Shown here: one piece after another, positions 7,848 through 15,656 of the stretch
How the letters are laid out: every line of letters starts with the position of its first letter
Numbering within the stretch: position 1 is the stretch's first letter
From: UBA6224 sp963800205
Lineage (GTDB): Bacteria; Patescibacteriota; Saccharimonadia; Saccharimonadales; UBA4665
Reading direction: 5' to 3'
DNA: 64,000 nt
Assembly (NCBI GenBank): GCA_963800205.1
Contig: CAWCZQ010000005.1
Span: 62,001-126,000, forward strand
Translations under genes and position numbers: made by a program
The notes under the pieces: generated by a model
Seen by the model: the letters and a program-made list of their open reading frames with translations, nothing else
The model's database searches: none
Told to the model about the DNA's origin: nothing

Positions 7848-9335
7848 ATGAGACTAGCCGTACGAGCTAGTGTCGCCGTCATCAGCGGGAGTCTCGCTAT
7901 GGGAGGCATCGTGACTCTGGGAAGCACAGCTGCTTCCGCCGCAACGCAAACCCCGACCACATCCGTGGTCCTGAACTCTTTGCGGGCATCCAGTGCCTTT
8001 GTCGAGAGCCTGGCAACCAGCTTCGCCACGCCAGCCAGCGGCCAATACTTCAAGGGAGGTAAACACCACCCCGCCAAGGTCTGGGCCGGAGACTGGGTAT
8101 GGAAGGGTAAGCGTGGTTTCTGGTGTTCGTCGTTTTCGGCACATGCCAGCGACGGCAGCACTACAACCAAGCTGACCACTCGCATTCCCGGTTTCACTGC
8201 CGCCAACTCGACCGCCGCCAAGAAGTTGGTGAACATGTACGCCATGTTTCCGACCAACAACAACAAGGTCAACGCCGAGCGCTCGATGGCCCTCAACTTC
8301 CTGTCGAACGACAAGAACTTCCACCTCGACAAGAAGGTCTACATCAAGCAACTCAAGACGCGAGGAGAATACGATGGGTTCAAAAGACTCATCAAGTTCG
8401 CCAAGACCTCCGAGCCCTACACGGCTTCGGTAACAGGCAAGGAGTTGCTCGTTGGGCAGACTGGCGCCGTTAAGACGGTAGTCACCAGCAACAGTAATGG
8501 TGCCCCGGTACCATTCCTGCAGGTGGCATACAGCGTCCCGACCAATAACCTGCGTCTTTCGACTGCAACGCACACGACCAACGCCAAGGGCAAGGTCAAG
8601 CAGTCGGCAACGCGCACCGGTGTTGGACGCGTTCGCGTGGTGGCACACATCACAGCGCCGTCTTCATCGACGGTCATGCTGACCGACGCAACGCCAGGTC
8701 GTCAGCGACTGCTCAGTGGCGGCTTCACAAGTCATCTGAAGGCGGCCTTTGCCTACAACGCAACACCGGGCAGCCCGACGATGACAGCCAGCTGCACCAA
8801 GCAGTGCGATGGCTTCGCCAACATTCTCTGGAGCAAGACAGTCGAGTCCGGTACATCGGCCATGCGCTACAAGTACACCGTGAATGGTCACGTTGTCGCC
8901 ACGTGCGATGCCGCCGCCGGCAAGGTGTGCAGAGCAAAGGCCAAGGTTGCCGACGGCCAGGTCTGGGACTCGTACTCGTACTGCTACACCAACAAGGTGG
9001 GCGGTCGGTGTACGACTGACTGGGTCACCATCAAGACACACGAGGAGATCATCTGCCCGGCATGGGTTGCGTGGACTTTCAAGTGTGCCTGCGGCAGTGA
9101 TTCTGTGTTCAGCGCGACAGCGCCCTCGGGCAGTCCGCGTTTCTACACGGTCACGCTCACGTACGGCAGCACAATCAAGACGGTCAACCTCACCAACGGT
9201 ACCGCCAAGGACCTGACGCTCAAGGGCTACAAGTCTGGTCAGGAAATTTCCACGAGCTTCACTACCTATCGTGACTCCGGTCACAACCAAAAACTGACGC
9301 AGCAGGCGCTGTTCAGCGGGCTGAAGCTCGGGTGA
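7848..9335 (+). CDS. Secreted cysteine-rich protein with Ig-like segment
   Basis: The 495-residue protein has a clear signal peptide (MRLAVRASVAVISGSLAMGG, cleavage probably after ASAA, about residue 32). An N-terminal domain contains WVWKGKRGFWCSSF and a helical stretch (NNNKVNAERSMALNFL). A middle Ig-like beta domain follows (LLVGQTGAVKTVV, then TTNAKGKVKQ), and the C-terminal third has nine cysteines that could form disulfides outside the cell. The middle resembles Ig-like repeats in actinobacterial surface proteins; no LPxTG or membrane anchor is seen, so it is probably released. Codons end mostly in C or G, unlike the neighbours, suggesting transfer or strong expression bias. ATG at 7848 is chosen for its ribosome site and signal peptide; a longer frame starting at 7725 lacks both. 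Confidence 0.8.
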   Translation: MRLAVRASVAVISGSLAMGGIVTLGSTAASAATQTPTTSVVLNSLRASSAFVESLATSFATPASGQYFKGGKHHPAKVWAGDWVWKGKRGFWCSSFSAHASDGSTTTKLTTRIPGFTAANSTAAKKLVNMYAMFPTNNNKVNAERSMALNFLSNDKNFHLDKKVYIKQLKTRGEYDGFKRLIKFAKTSEPYTASVTGKELLVGQTGAVKTVVTSNSNGAPVPFLQVAYSVPTNNLRLSTATHTTNAKGKVKQSATRTGVGRVRVVAHITAPSSSTVMLTDATPGRQRLLSGGFTSHLKAAFAYNATPGSPTMTASCTKQCDGFANILWSKTVESGTSAMRYKYTVNGHVVATCDAAAGKVCRAKAKVADGQVWDSYSYCYTNKVGGRCTTDWVTIKTHEEIICPAWVAWTFKCACGSDSVFSATAPSGSPRFYTVTLTYGSTIKTVNLTNGTAKDLTLKGYKSGQEISTSFTTYRDSGHNQKLTQQALFSGLKLG

Positions 9336-9339
9336 CAAT

Positions 9340-9400
9340 AGGTGTGGTTCGGCGCGCTGTTCTCCCTACTAGGGATGAATATGTGCGTCGAACCACACCT
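9340..9400 (+). repeat. Long stem-loop just after the secreted-protein gene
   Basis: AGGTGTGGTTCG pairs perfectly with CGAACCACACCT (12 bp) around a 37-base loop that contains a second small hairpin (TCCCT/AGGGA). It starts 5 bases after the stop codon and is not followed by a T-run, so it may protect the mRNA 3' end or be a DNA site. Confidence 0.7.
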
Positions 9401-9415
9401 CATCACCTCCTTCTC

Positions 9416-9431
9416 GCAATCCAATATGTTA
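9416..9431 (-). repeat. Right arm of 16-bp perfect inverted repeat
   Basis: GCAATCCAATATGTTA, the exact reverse complement of 7713-7728. Together they enclose a 1.7-kb segment with a single gene and no recombinase. Confidence 0.85.
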
Positions 9432-9456
9432 CACAACCATCCATAATATAACGATG

Positions 9457-9477
9457 CACCCTGTCGGGTGTTTTTTT
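9457..9477 (+). terminator. Terminator of the secreted-protein gene
   Basis: CACCC-TGTC-GGGTG followed by seven T on the plus strand. It lies outside the right inverted-repeat arm. Confidence 0.8.
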
Positions 9478-9483
9478 GTTACC

Positions 9484-9510
9484 AAAAAGCCGCCCCGTAT
9501 GGACGGCTTT
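9484..9510 (-). terminator. Terminator after nusG
   Basis: Minus strand AAAGCCGTCC-ATAC-GGGGCGGC followed by TTTTT, 24 bases after nusG. It ends the secE-nusG transcript, confirming that rplK is transcribed separately here. Confidence 0.82.
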
Positions 9511-9533
9511 GAGAGCAAAATATTCGTGTCTTG

Positions 9534-10079
9534 CTAGACTTTTTTGACCTGTAGCGTATCGAGTTCTACTGGTGTATCACGGCCAAACATGTTGACCAAT
9601 ACTTTGAGCTTGCCTTTGGCAGCATCGATCTCGTTAATGGAGCCATCAAAGCCCTTAAATGGACCATCGGTAATGTTGACCACTTCGCCAATTGAAAAAT
9701 CGATGCGGTATTTTGGCTGCTCTAGACCCATGCGTTTTTGAATCTTGTCGATTTCATCCTGGCTCACCGGCGTCGGGTCTGCACCACTACCAACGAATCC
9801 GGTCACACTTGGTGTGTTACGAACGATGTACCAGGCATCTTCGCTCATCTTCATTTGTACTAATACGTAACCTTGGAAAATTCGTTTCTCGACAACTTTT
9901 CGCTTACCATTTTTGATTTCTATCATTTTTTCTTTTGGCACCAGAACCTGAAAGATCTTATCTTTCATGTCTAAAGAATCAGCACGCTGTCGGATGCTTT
10001 CGGCAACCTTCTCTTCGTACCCGCTGTAGGTGTGGATGGCGTACCACTGTTTGCTCGTATCGTAACGCTTACTTGCCAT
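9534..10079 (-). CDS. nusG: Transcription termination/antitermination factor NusG
   Basis: 181 residues. The N-terminal NGN domain begins at KQWYAIHTYSGYEEKV and contains FQGYVLVQM; the C-terminal KOW motif is GEVVNITDGPFKGFDG. It binds RNA polymerase and links it to the ribosome or Rho. It follows secE by about 23 bases, the classic secE-nusG pair; rplK-rplA, normally next, is displaced by the secreted-protein cassette. Confidence 0.96.
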   Translation of the reverse strand: MASKRYDTSKQWYAIHTYSGYEEKVAESIRQRADSLDMKDKIFQVLVPKEKMIEIKNGKRKVVEKRIFQGYVLVQMKMSEDAWYIVRNTPSVTGFVGSGADPTPVSQDEIDKIQKRMGLEQPKYRIDFSIGEVVNITDGPFKGFDGSINEIDAAKGKLKVLVNMFGRDTPVELDTLQVKKV

Positions 10080-10102
10080 TGTTATTGCTAGCTCCTATCT
10101 AC

Positions 10103-10523
10103 CTATAAATTAAGAATGAGTTTCTTGAAAAATTTGTCGAGCCCAAAGTCGACTACGGCTACGATAACTCCGAAAAATACTGAAAAAACAAGTACCGCCC
10201 ACGTGAGTCGCCAGCTTTGTTTCCAGCCTGGCCAGGATAACCTGCCGAAGTTCTTTCCAGCTACTTTTCAGGTACGGGACAAATAAAACGTAGCCGATGA
10301 TCTTGACGATAAATCGTACTGGCTTCAGGGCTGGTGATCGCCAGATTTTCAATGATGCTATCCGGCGGAATGGCGTACCAATCCATCGTAGTACACTGCG
10401 CACCCGACTCGGTTTTTCACTCTCCTTTACCTGTCGCCGTTTAGCTTGTTGTTCACGAACAGTCTCAACGGTACGTACGCGCCGTTTGCGCTTCTCTGAA
10501 GCTGGCTTTTGGTTTTCGGCCAC
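10103..10523 (-). CDS. secE: Preprotein translocase subunit SecE (one frameshift)
   Basis: Starts with GTG at 10523 behind AAAGGGG. The N-terminal 75 residues are a basic cytosolic extension; the core reads VPYLKSSWKELRQV, then (after correction) WPGWKQSWRLTW, and the single membrane helix VLVFSVFFGVIVAVVDFGL. One extra base at 10235-10236 shifts the frame inside the conserved motif; removing it gives 139 residues ending at the TAG at 10103. SecE clamps SecY in the translocon. The fit to the family on both sides makes an error the likely cause. Confidence 0.9.
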
Positions 10524-10542
10524 GGATTCCTACCCCTTTACA

Positions 10543-10572
10543 TTAAAATAAGCCTATCGTTCTGATAGGCCT
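10543..10572 (-). terminator. Hairpin with T-run at the start of the secE leader
   Basis: GCCTATC and GATAGGC pair around a 5-base loop; the minus strand continues TTATTTT. It lies between the secE promoter and start codon, so it could attenuate secE-nusG. Confidence 0.5.
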
Positions 10573-10580
10573 TCTTGTCA

Positions 10581-10609
10581 AGAGTACCACTAGTAACCTC
10601 AGGGGTCAA
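10581..10609 (-). promoter_or_regulatory. secE-nusG promoter
   Basis: Minus-strand TTGACC, 17-base spacer, TACTCT, about 60 bases upstream of the secE GTG. Confidence 0.6.
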
Positions 10610-10639
10610 GCAAATTACCGGCCATATAAACATGATATT

Positions 10640-12157
10640 ATGAGAGATATGATGACCTTATTAGGCGCCTACGTCGCGGCTCATGTATTAGAGTTGCTAT
10701 GCTGGCAGCCTCAGCTGTGGCGACTATACAAAATAACTGTTCCAATAACGAGCGTTCTGCTAGTAGCTGTAACGGCTGCTTTGCTAATAGTTTATCCATC
10801 ACTCGTGACGGCGCTGCTTGCAGTCATCAGCATATATCGCCTGATTAATCTAGTTCGTATTATTGCTCAGCGAATGAGAATGGAATACTTACGCCGCGCT
10901 ACCTGGCGCACGAGCCTATGGCTGTTATCGTACGAGCTCGTGCTGCTTGGCAGTTGGCTTGTTCTCCATTCTTTGCACATCAACGCTGCTCGATTTTGGG
11001 TCTCTTTTTTGTTTATGCAGGGGTTATTGGGTTTCTTATTACTAATAACGACAATTCGGCACGCATTTTCTATGCGGCCACCCCGTACGCTTGAGCGCTA
11101 CCCGACAAAAGACCTGCCGACGCTAACGGTAGCAATCCCGGCGCGCAACGAAACCCAAGACCTGCAGGCCTGTCTCGAGTCATTAATCGCTAACACTTAT
11201 CCCAAGTTGGAAATCCTCGTTCTTGATGATTGTTCTACTACCAAACGAACGCCCGAGATTATTCGTGGCTTTGCACATGACGGTGTCCGTTTTATCAGTG
11301 GAGACGAGCCTAAAGAAGGCTGGCTTTCTAAAAACCAGGCCTATCAGAAACTACTCGAAGAAGCCAACGGCGAACTGGTGCTATTTTGTGGCGCCGATGT
11401 CCGGTTTGAGCCACAGACAATTTTAAATATCGTCCTACTTATGCTGCAGAAGAAAAAGAGCATGATGAGCATAATGCCGCGCAATATTCTGCCGCGATTC
11501 CTGCAACTCGATGCTTCTCTCATTCAACCAATGCGTTATGCGTGGGAAGTTGCACTGCCTCGTAAATTATTTCGGCGACCCCCCGTTTTGAGCACCTGCT
11601 GGATTGCGAAACGAGAAGTACTGTTGGCGTCAGGTGGGTTTTCGGCAGTGAGCCGTTCGATTGTACCCGAAAGCTACTTTGCGAGGCAGAGTGTGCGGCA
11701 TGATGGATACGGTTTTCGTTATAGCAATGAACACATTGGGCTCACCAGTCATAAAGACGTACTGGATCAACGCGATACGGCGACTCGCACTAAATATCCT
11801 CAGGTACATCGCCGGCCAGAGCTCGTCCTGTTGTTGACTGTTGCAGAGCTGTTTGGACTCGTTATGCCCTTTATGTTCTTGATTGTCGGCTTTACTGTCT
11901 CAACTCTTACGACGGTGTTAGTGGTCAGCATTATCACCTGTGCGATTCTGGTGCTCTGGTATCTATTGGTCTGTGCTATGACCTATCGTCAACCAGATTT
12001 GCGCAGCATGCTATCGCTGCCATTTGCCGCCTTACTTGACGTAGCGCTGCTTAATTACTCAATGCTCAAGTACGAATTCTCGGTAGTACTCTGGAAAGAT
12101 CGCAATGTCTGTATACCAGTGATGCGCGTCGAAGCGAAGCTTCCAGAACTACCCTAA
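10640..12157 (+). CDS. Membrane glycosyltransferase, family 2
   Basis: 505 residues. About five predicted membrane segments occupy the first 145 residues. A GT-A domain follows (TVAIPARNETQDL at about 165, ILVLDDCS, and CGADVRF as the metal-binding region), then two or three C-terminal membrane segments from about residue 395. The layout matches GT2 enzymes that glycosylate lipid carriers or build surface polysaccharide; the acceptor is unknown. There is no ribosome site; TATAAA lies about 15 bases before the ATG, so the mRNA may be leaderless. The stop overlaps that of the convergent kinase gene by three bases. Confidence 0.85.
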   Translation: MRDMMTLLGAYVAAHVLELLCWQPQLWRLYKITVPITSVLLVAVTAALLIVYPSLVTALLAVISIYRLINLVRIIAQRMRMEYLRRATWRTSLWLLSYELVLLGSWLVLHSLHINAARFWVSFLFMQGLLGFLLLITTIRHAFSMRPPRTLERYPTKDLPTLTVAIPARNETQDLQACLESLIANTYPKLEILVLDDCSTTKRTPEIIRGFAHDGVRFISGDEPKEGWLSKNQAYQKLLEEANGELVLFCGADVRFEPQTILNIVLLMLQKKKSMMSIMPRNILPRFLQLDASLIQPMRYAWEVALPRKLFRRPPVLSTCWIAKREVLLASGGFSAVSRSIVPESYFARQSVRHDGYGFRYSNEHIGLTSHKDVLDQRDTATRTKYPQVHRRPELVLLLTVAELFGLVMPFMFLIVGFTVSTLTTVLVVSIITCAILVLWYLLVCAMTYRQPDLRSMLSLPFAALLDVALLNYSMLKYEFSVVLWKDRNVCIPVMRVEAKLPELP

Positions 12158-13314
12158 GCCTTCACGGACTTATCGCTCAAATCAGGGATGGTTACTGAAA
12201 ATGTTGACCCTTTGTTGAGTTCGCTCTCCAAACTAACTTTCGCCTGTAGCAGGCGGATGAGCTTGGTTGTCACGTATAGGCCTAAGCCAGTGCCGGTGGT
12301 GGAGCGTGTCCGGTAGTCTTCTGAGCGGAAAAACTTATCAAAGACTCGTTTTTGATCGTGTTTACTTATACCAATACCGGTATCTTTGACACTACATGTC
12401 ACAGCACCATCGGAGGCAGCTGTGGCCGACAGCGTAATACTGCCATGCTCGGTGTATTTAATCGCATTAGTAATGAAATTTTGTAGGACTTCGCGAACGT
12501 AGAGCTTGCTCGTGTGCAGTGGTGGTATGTGTTTGGACGGACTGACTATTAATTCGAGATTTTGAGCTTCCGCTTGGGGCTGGTAGTTGCTGGCCAATTC
12601 CTGGAGTAGCTCTTCGACTGAGAACTCCTCGACTTCTAGCTTCAGAACGCCCCGTTCGGCACGTGATAATGTACTGAGGTCATTGATAAGATCAGCCAAA
12701 AAAAGTACCTGACCGTGGGCGTCATCGAGGGCTTTTTTGACTTTTTCAGGATCGCCAGTTTTTTCGGCGATAAATTGCGCATTACTAATATCGCCTTCGG
12801 TAATAGCTATTGGGGTGCGGAGTTCGTGGCTGACCACACTGATAAATTCGTCGCGTTCTTCTTCGAGAGATTTTTCGCGGGTGATATCCCGCAATATCAG
12901 CACATAACCCTTCTGTCCTTCTCCCCCATAGCCCATATGCACAGGGGCGATGCTGAGGAATAGGTTAATGGTGCTGCCGTCGGCATAAGTCAATCGTAGG
13001 TCTCGATTTTCGGTGGGGACCTTTGTGTTTTTTACTAACGTACCAATATCTATCGGCATGTCTTGCTTGTCGATAGGCTTAAAGACATTACTGAGCGGCT
13101 TATCTTGCACGTCGGTATTGCTATCGAGAATATTGAGAGCGGCGCCGTTATACACCACCACGTTAACGTCTTGATCGACTGCTATAACACCGTCTGCCAT
13201 GCTGTTAATGAGGCTGGTGAGGCGACCATGCTCCAGTTGGACTGCCGAGTGCATTTCTGCCTGTTTTGTTGACATATGCCTAGTATGCCATAAGTTGGTT
13301 GGATTCTGTAGCAC
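12154..13314 (-). CDS. PAS-domain sensor histidine kinase
   Basis: 386 residues from the GTG at 13314; ATG at 13275 (MSTKQAEMHSA) is an equally possible start. A PAS domain (LINSMADGVIAVDQDVNVV) is followed by the dimerisation box VVSHELRTPI with the phospho-accepting His at about 166, then the N box NFITNAIKYTEHG, G1 DTGIGI and G2 GTGLGLYV. No membrane segment is present, so it senses an internal signal. No response regulator lies next to it. It follows the YgjP-like gene with no gap. Confidence 0.9.
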   Translation of the reverse strand: MLQNPTNLWHTRHMSTKQAEMHSAVQLEHGRLTSLINSMADGVIAVDQDVNVVVYNGAALNILDSNTDVQDKPLSNVFKPIDKQDMPIDIGTLVKNTKVPTENRDLRLTYADGSTINLFLSIAPVHMGYGGEGQKGYVLILRDITREKSLEEERDEFISVVSHELRTPIAITEGDISNAQFIAEKTGDPEKVKKALDDAHGQVLFLADLINDLSTLSRAERGVLKLEVEEFSVEELLQELASNYQPQAEAQNLELIVSPSKHIPPLHTSKLYVREVLQNFITNAIKYTEHGSITLSATAASDGAVTCSVKDTGIGISKHDQKRVFDKFFRSEDYRTRSTTGTGLGLYVTTKLIRLLQAKVSLESELNKGSTFSVTIPDLSDKSVKA

Positions 13315-14022
13315 CTACAAGATAACGGGGCGCATGGCTCTGAGCGACTTGCGATGTGCCTGAGCCTGTCCTTCATCGATGCGATTTAACATCTCCCAGA
13401 ATGCCTGACTGTGATTGAGGTGTACCGTATGCGTTAGCTCGTGAAGGAGGACGTAGTCTATTAGCTCCCACGGCAGCTGCATAACAAACAGGTTTATAAC
13501 GATGTGCGTGTCTTGGTCGCAACTTCCCCAGCGGCCCTTCAGCCGTTTGACTGTGAACGACCGAAAGTTGAGTCCGTGTTCGTCAGCCAATCCTCGTAAG
13601 CGCAGCGGCAGTAAGGATTCCGCTTCTGAACGTAATGCACGGATGGCGGCTTTTTGGGCTATGTCTTGGACTTCGCTACTTGATGGATTAGTGCCGTACG
13701 GAATAGAGATGATAATGTTGCCGTCCTTGGTAATCCGTGAACGCGGTGCAGTTATCGAAGACTGTAGTATGATTATGCGATGGTTTTTTCCCACCTGTTG
13801 TCCATGCACAATGATAATGGGCGAGCGATCGACTAACTGAGCTTTAAGCCAGTCCCGCTTCGATGCAGCGTAGCTTAATCCAGTGCGGTACGGTAGCCAG
13901 GTGGGAATAGATATTTTGATATCGCCATCATGCGACACAGAAAGTCGTACTCGGCGAGCACCACGACGTTTATAAATCGTTACGTCACCGACGCCTTCTA
14001 GTGCAAATTGCTTATAGGCCAC
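13315..14022 (-). CDS. YgjP-type zinc metallopeptidase
   Basis: 235 residues. The motif HELTH followed by HSQAFWEML is the zinc site of the YgjP/WLM (SprT-like gluzincin) family, and KGRWGSCDQD is the typical strand before it. The substrate is unknown; relatives are poorly characterised. Its stop abuts the start of the kinase downstream and it starts 9 bases after the P-loop gene upstream, so the three genes form one transcription unit. Confidence 0.85.
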   Translation of the reverse strand: MAYKQFALEGVGDVTIYKRRGARRVRLSVSHDGDIKISIPTWLPYRTGLSYAASKRDWLKAQLVDRSPIIIVHGQQVGKNHRIIILQSSITAPRSRITKDGNIIISIPYGTNPSSSEVQDIAQKAAIRALRSEAESLLPLRLRGLADEHGLNFRSFTVKRLKGRWGSCDQDTHIVINLFVMQLPWELIDYVLLHELTHTVHLNHSQAFWEMLNRIDEGQAQAHRKSLRAMRPVIL

Positions 14023-14031
14023 GGCTATACC

Positions 14032-14694
14032 CTAGCGAATAACGATGTTGCGGCGACTCATGTCGACCCTGCCAGCATTGGTACCAGGGATGAGATTGAC
14101 CATTCCGGGTTTAGCGGCCTTGGACGTATCTTGACCAATTCCAATCAAGCCCAGTTCGCGTAACCGGTGGGCGACAGCAGTATACTGCGTACCAAAGGTA
14201 TGTTTGCCGCTGACTACCACGTAATCTTCGGTCGTCGTAGGATTTTGCATATGATACACAATACTGTCATATCCGCGACGATCACGAATGGCGGCGTACT
14301 TGTCGTCGCTACGGCGGCGATCGCGCTGGGTGCTGCGCTGGTAGGCACTATCGAGGTCTATCTGGAACCAAACCGTAATAGGCTTGGCGTGGCCTTTACG
14401 GGCAAGCTCTCGTAATGCGTGTCGTTGGCTGGCTCGCATAGCATTTACGTCGTACACCACGCTGATTCCGGCATCGAGGAATTCTTCGGTCATGTAGTTC
14501 ATCAGTTGCGTTACGATGGCGTTTTCTTGTTTGTCGTATTGTGGCCTTTCAAAAAGTTCTGCACGTATTCGGTCACCTTGCACGTGTACAGCCTGTACTG
14601 TCTCGCAAAATTGCCGCGCAAAATACGTTTTGCCAGCACCGGGAAAACCGTACAACATAATCAGCGCTGGTTTGGACGGAATAACTTTAGCCAT
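14032..14694 (-). CDS. P-loop kinase of the AAA_33/polynucleotide-kinase-like family
   Basis: 220 residues with Walker A GFPGAGKT near residue 16 and an ISVVYDVNAM strand that would carry the acidic residue. A lid rich in Arg follows (QRSTQRDRRRSDD). This matches small predicted kinases related to PNKP or zeta toxins; the substrate cannot be told. It is the first gene of a three-gene minus-strand unit. No toxin-antitoxin partner is visible. Confidence 0.75.
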   Translation of the reverse strand: MAKVIPSKPALIMLYGFPGAGKTYFARQFCETVQAVHVQGDRIRAELFERPQYDKQENAIVTQLMNYMTEEFLDAGISVVYDVNAMRASQRHALRELARKGHAKPITVWFQIDLDSAYQRSTQRDRRRSDDKYAAIRDRRGYDSIVYHMQNPTTTEDYVVVSGKHTFGTQYTAVAHRLRELGLIGIGQDTSKAAKPGMVNLIPGTNAGRVDMSRRNIVIR

Positions 14695-14802
14695 TGAGCA
14701 TTATTTATAGCAGAAAACAGCCTTATTGGAAAGCGCGACAGGTGACATTTTGTGTGTTTTCAAGTATTATTGAGCGGTCGAAGCGGTATCGTAGACACAT
14801 CT

Positions 14803-14878
14803 AGGGGAGTAGCTCAGTTGGTAGAGCACCGGTCTCCAAAACCGGGTGTCGCAGGTTCAAGTCCTGTCTCCCCTGCCA
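14803..14878 (+). tRNA. tRNA-Trp (CCA)
   Basis: A full cloverleaf: acceptor AGGGGAG/CTCCCCT, D arm AGCTCAGTTGGTAGAGC, anticodon loop CTCCAAA, T arm GCAGG-TTCAAGT-CCTGT. The 3' CCA is encoded. Confidence 0.97.
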
Positions 14879-14889
14879 CGAAAATTCCT

Positions 14890-14922
14890 ATAGTCTACAG
14901 GTTTCATCTGTAGACTATTTTT
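14890..14922 (+). terminator. Terminator of tRNA-Trp
   Basis: An 11-bp perfect stem (ATAGTCTACAG/CTGTAGACTAT) followed by TTTTTCT. Confidence 0.9.
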
Positions 14923-14956
14923 CTACATAATAGTTGGGTGATGTAAAATGTAAGTG

Positions 14957-15427
14957 ATGTTCAACCACCAACCTCGCGACTACAAGTGTCCATTTTGTAA
15001 CATAGCTGAGGGCGGAGAGGATAATTACTCCAATCAAGATGATATTGTTTATCGAGATGACTTGGTAACTGCTTTTATATCGCCTAAGTGGTGGCCTGAA
15101 AATCCCGGTCACGTTATAGTCGTTCCCAATAATCACTTCGAGAACATTTACGAGATACCTGACGGAGTACTCTCTAAGGTGTACAGCACTGTTAAGCAGG
15201 TGGCTATTGCCATGAAAATGGAGTATTTGTGTGATGGAGTTTCGACGCGACAGCATAATGAACCCTCGGGAGACCAGGACCTGTGGCATTTCCACGTACA
15301 CGTTTTCCCACGTTATCCGAATGATAATCTGTATCTCAATCATGAGAGCGCTCAGTTCATAGAAGCTGCTTCCCGTTTGAAATTCGCGGATATGCTTCGC
15401 GATTATTTTGAGAAAAAGTCTTTATAA
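14957..15427 (+). CDS. HIT-family nucleotide-binding protein
   Basis: 156 residues. The signature HFHVHVFPRY is the histidine triad of HIT hydrolases/transferases acting on nucleotide phosphates, and CPFCNIAEG near the N-terminus is a typical first motif. ATG at 14957 is preferred over the GTG one codon earlier. The central loop carries an insertion (PSGDQDLWHFH). A terminator follows at 15470. The physiological substrate is not determinable. Confidence 0.9.
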   Translation: MFNHQPRDYKCPFCNIAEGGEDNYSNQDDIVYRDDLVTAFISPKWWPENPGHVIVVPNNHFENIYEIPDGVLSKVYSTVKQVAIAMKMEYLCDGVSTRQHNEPSGDQDLWHFHVHVFPRYPNDNLYLNHESAQFIEAASRLKFADMLRDYFEKKSL

Positions 15428-15469
15428 CACCCCTAGCTTCTATATTCGTCTTTTAGTCTCTGCCGAATT

Positions 15470-15499
15470 AAAATAACACCAGTCGGTGTTTTTATTTTT
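15470..15499 (+). terminator. Terminator after the HIT gene
   Basis: AAAATAACACC-AGTC-GGTGTTTTTATTTT, an A/T-flanked hairpin on the plus strand. Confidence 0.85.
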
Positions 15500-15592
15500 G
15501 CCGCTTTTCAGGGAGAAATTAGGAAAATACCAGATATATGAGATGTCTTAAAAAAATGAGATAGTGATTTTAATCAATTGCTGTAAAATATC

Positions 15593-15621
15593 TTGCTCTT
15601 AACAGATATAGCGCTTATACT
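15593..15621 (+). promoter_or_regulatory. Promoter of the GT4-GH57-GH15 operon
   Basis: TTGCTC, 17-base spacer, TATACT, 36 bases before the GT4 start codon. Confidence 0.65.
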
Positions 15622-15656
15622 TTAGTTAAATCAACATAAGCGGTACGAAGTTTGAC

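Noticed and set aside
7854..9338. Long minus-strand open frames of 264 and 224 codons opposite the secreted-protein gene
   Set aside because: They are mirror frames caused by C/G-ending codons; no ribosome site, no domain, while the plus-strand frame has a signal peptide, Ig-like segment and terminator.
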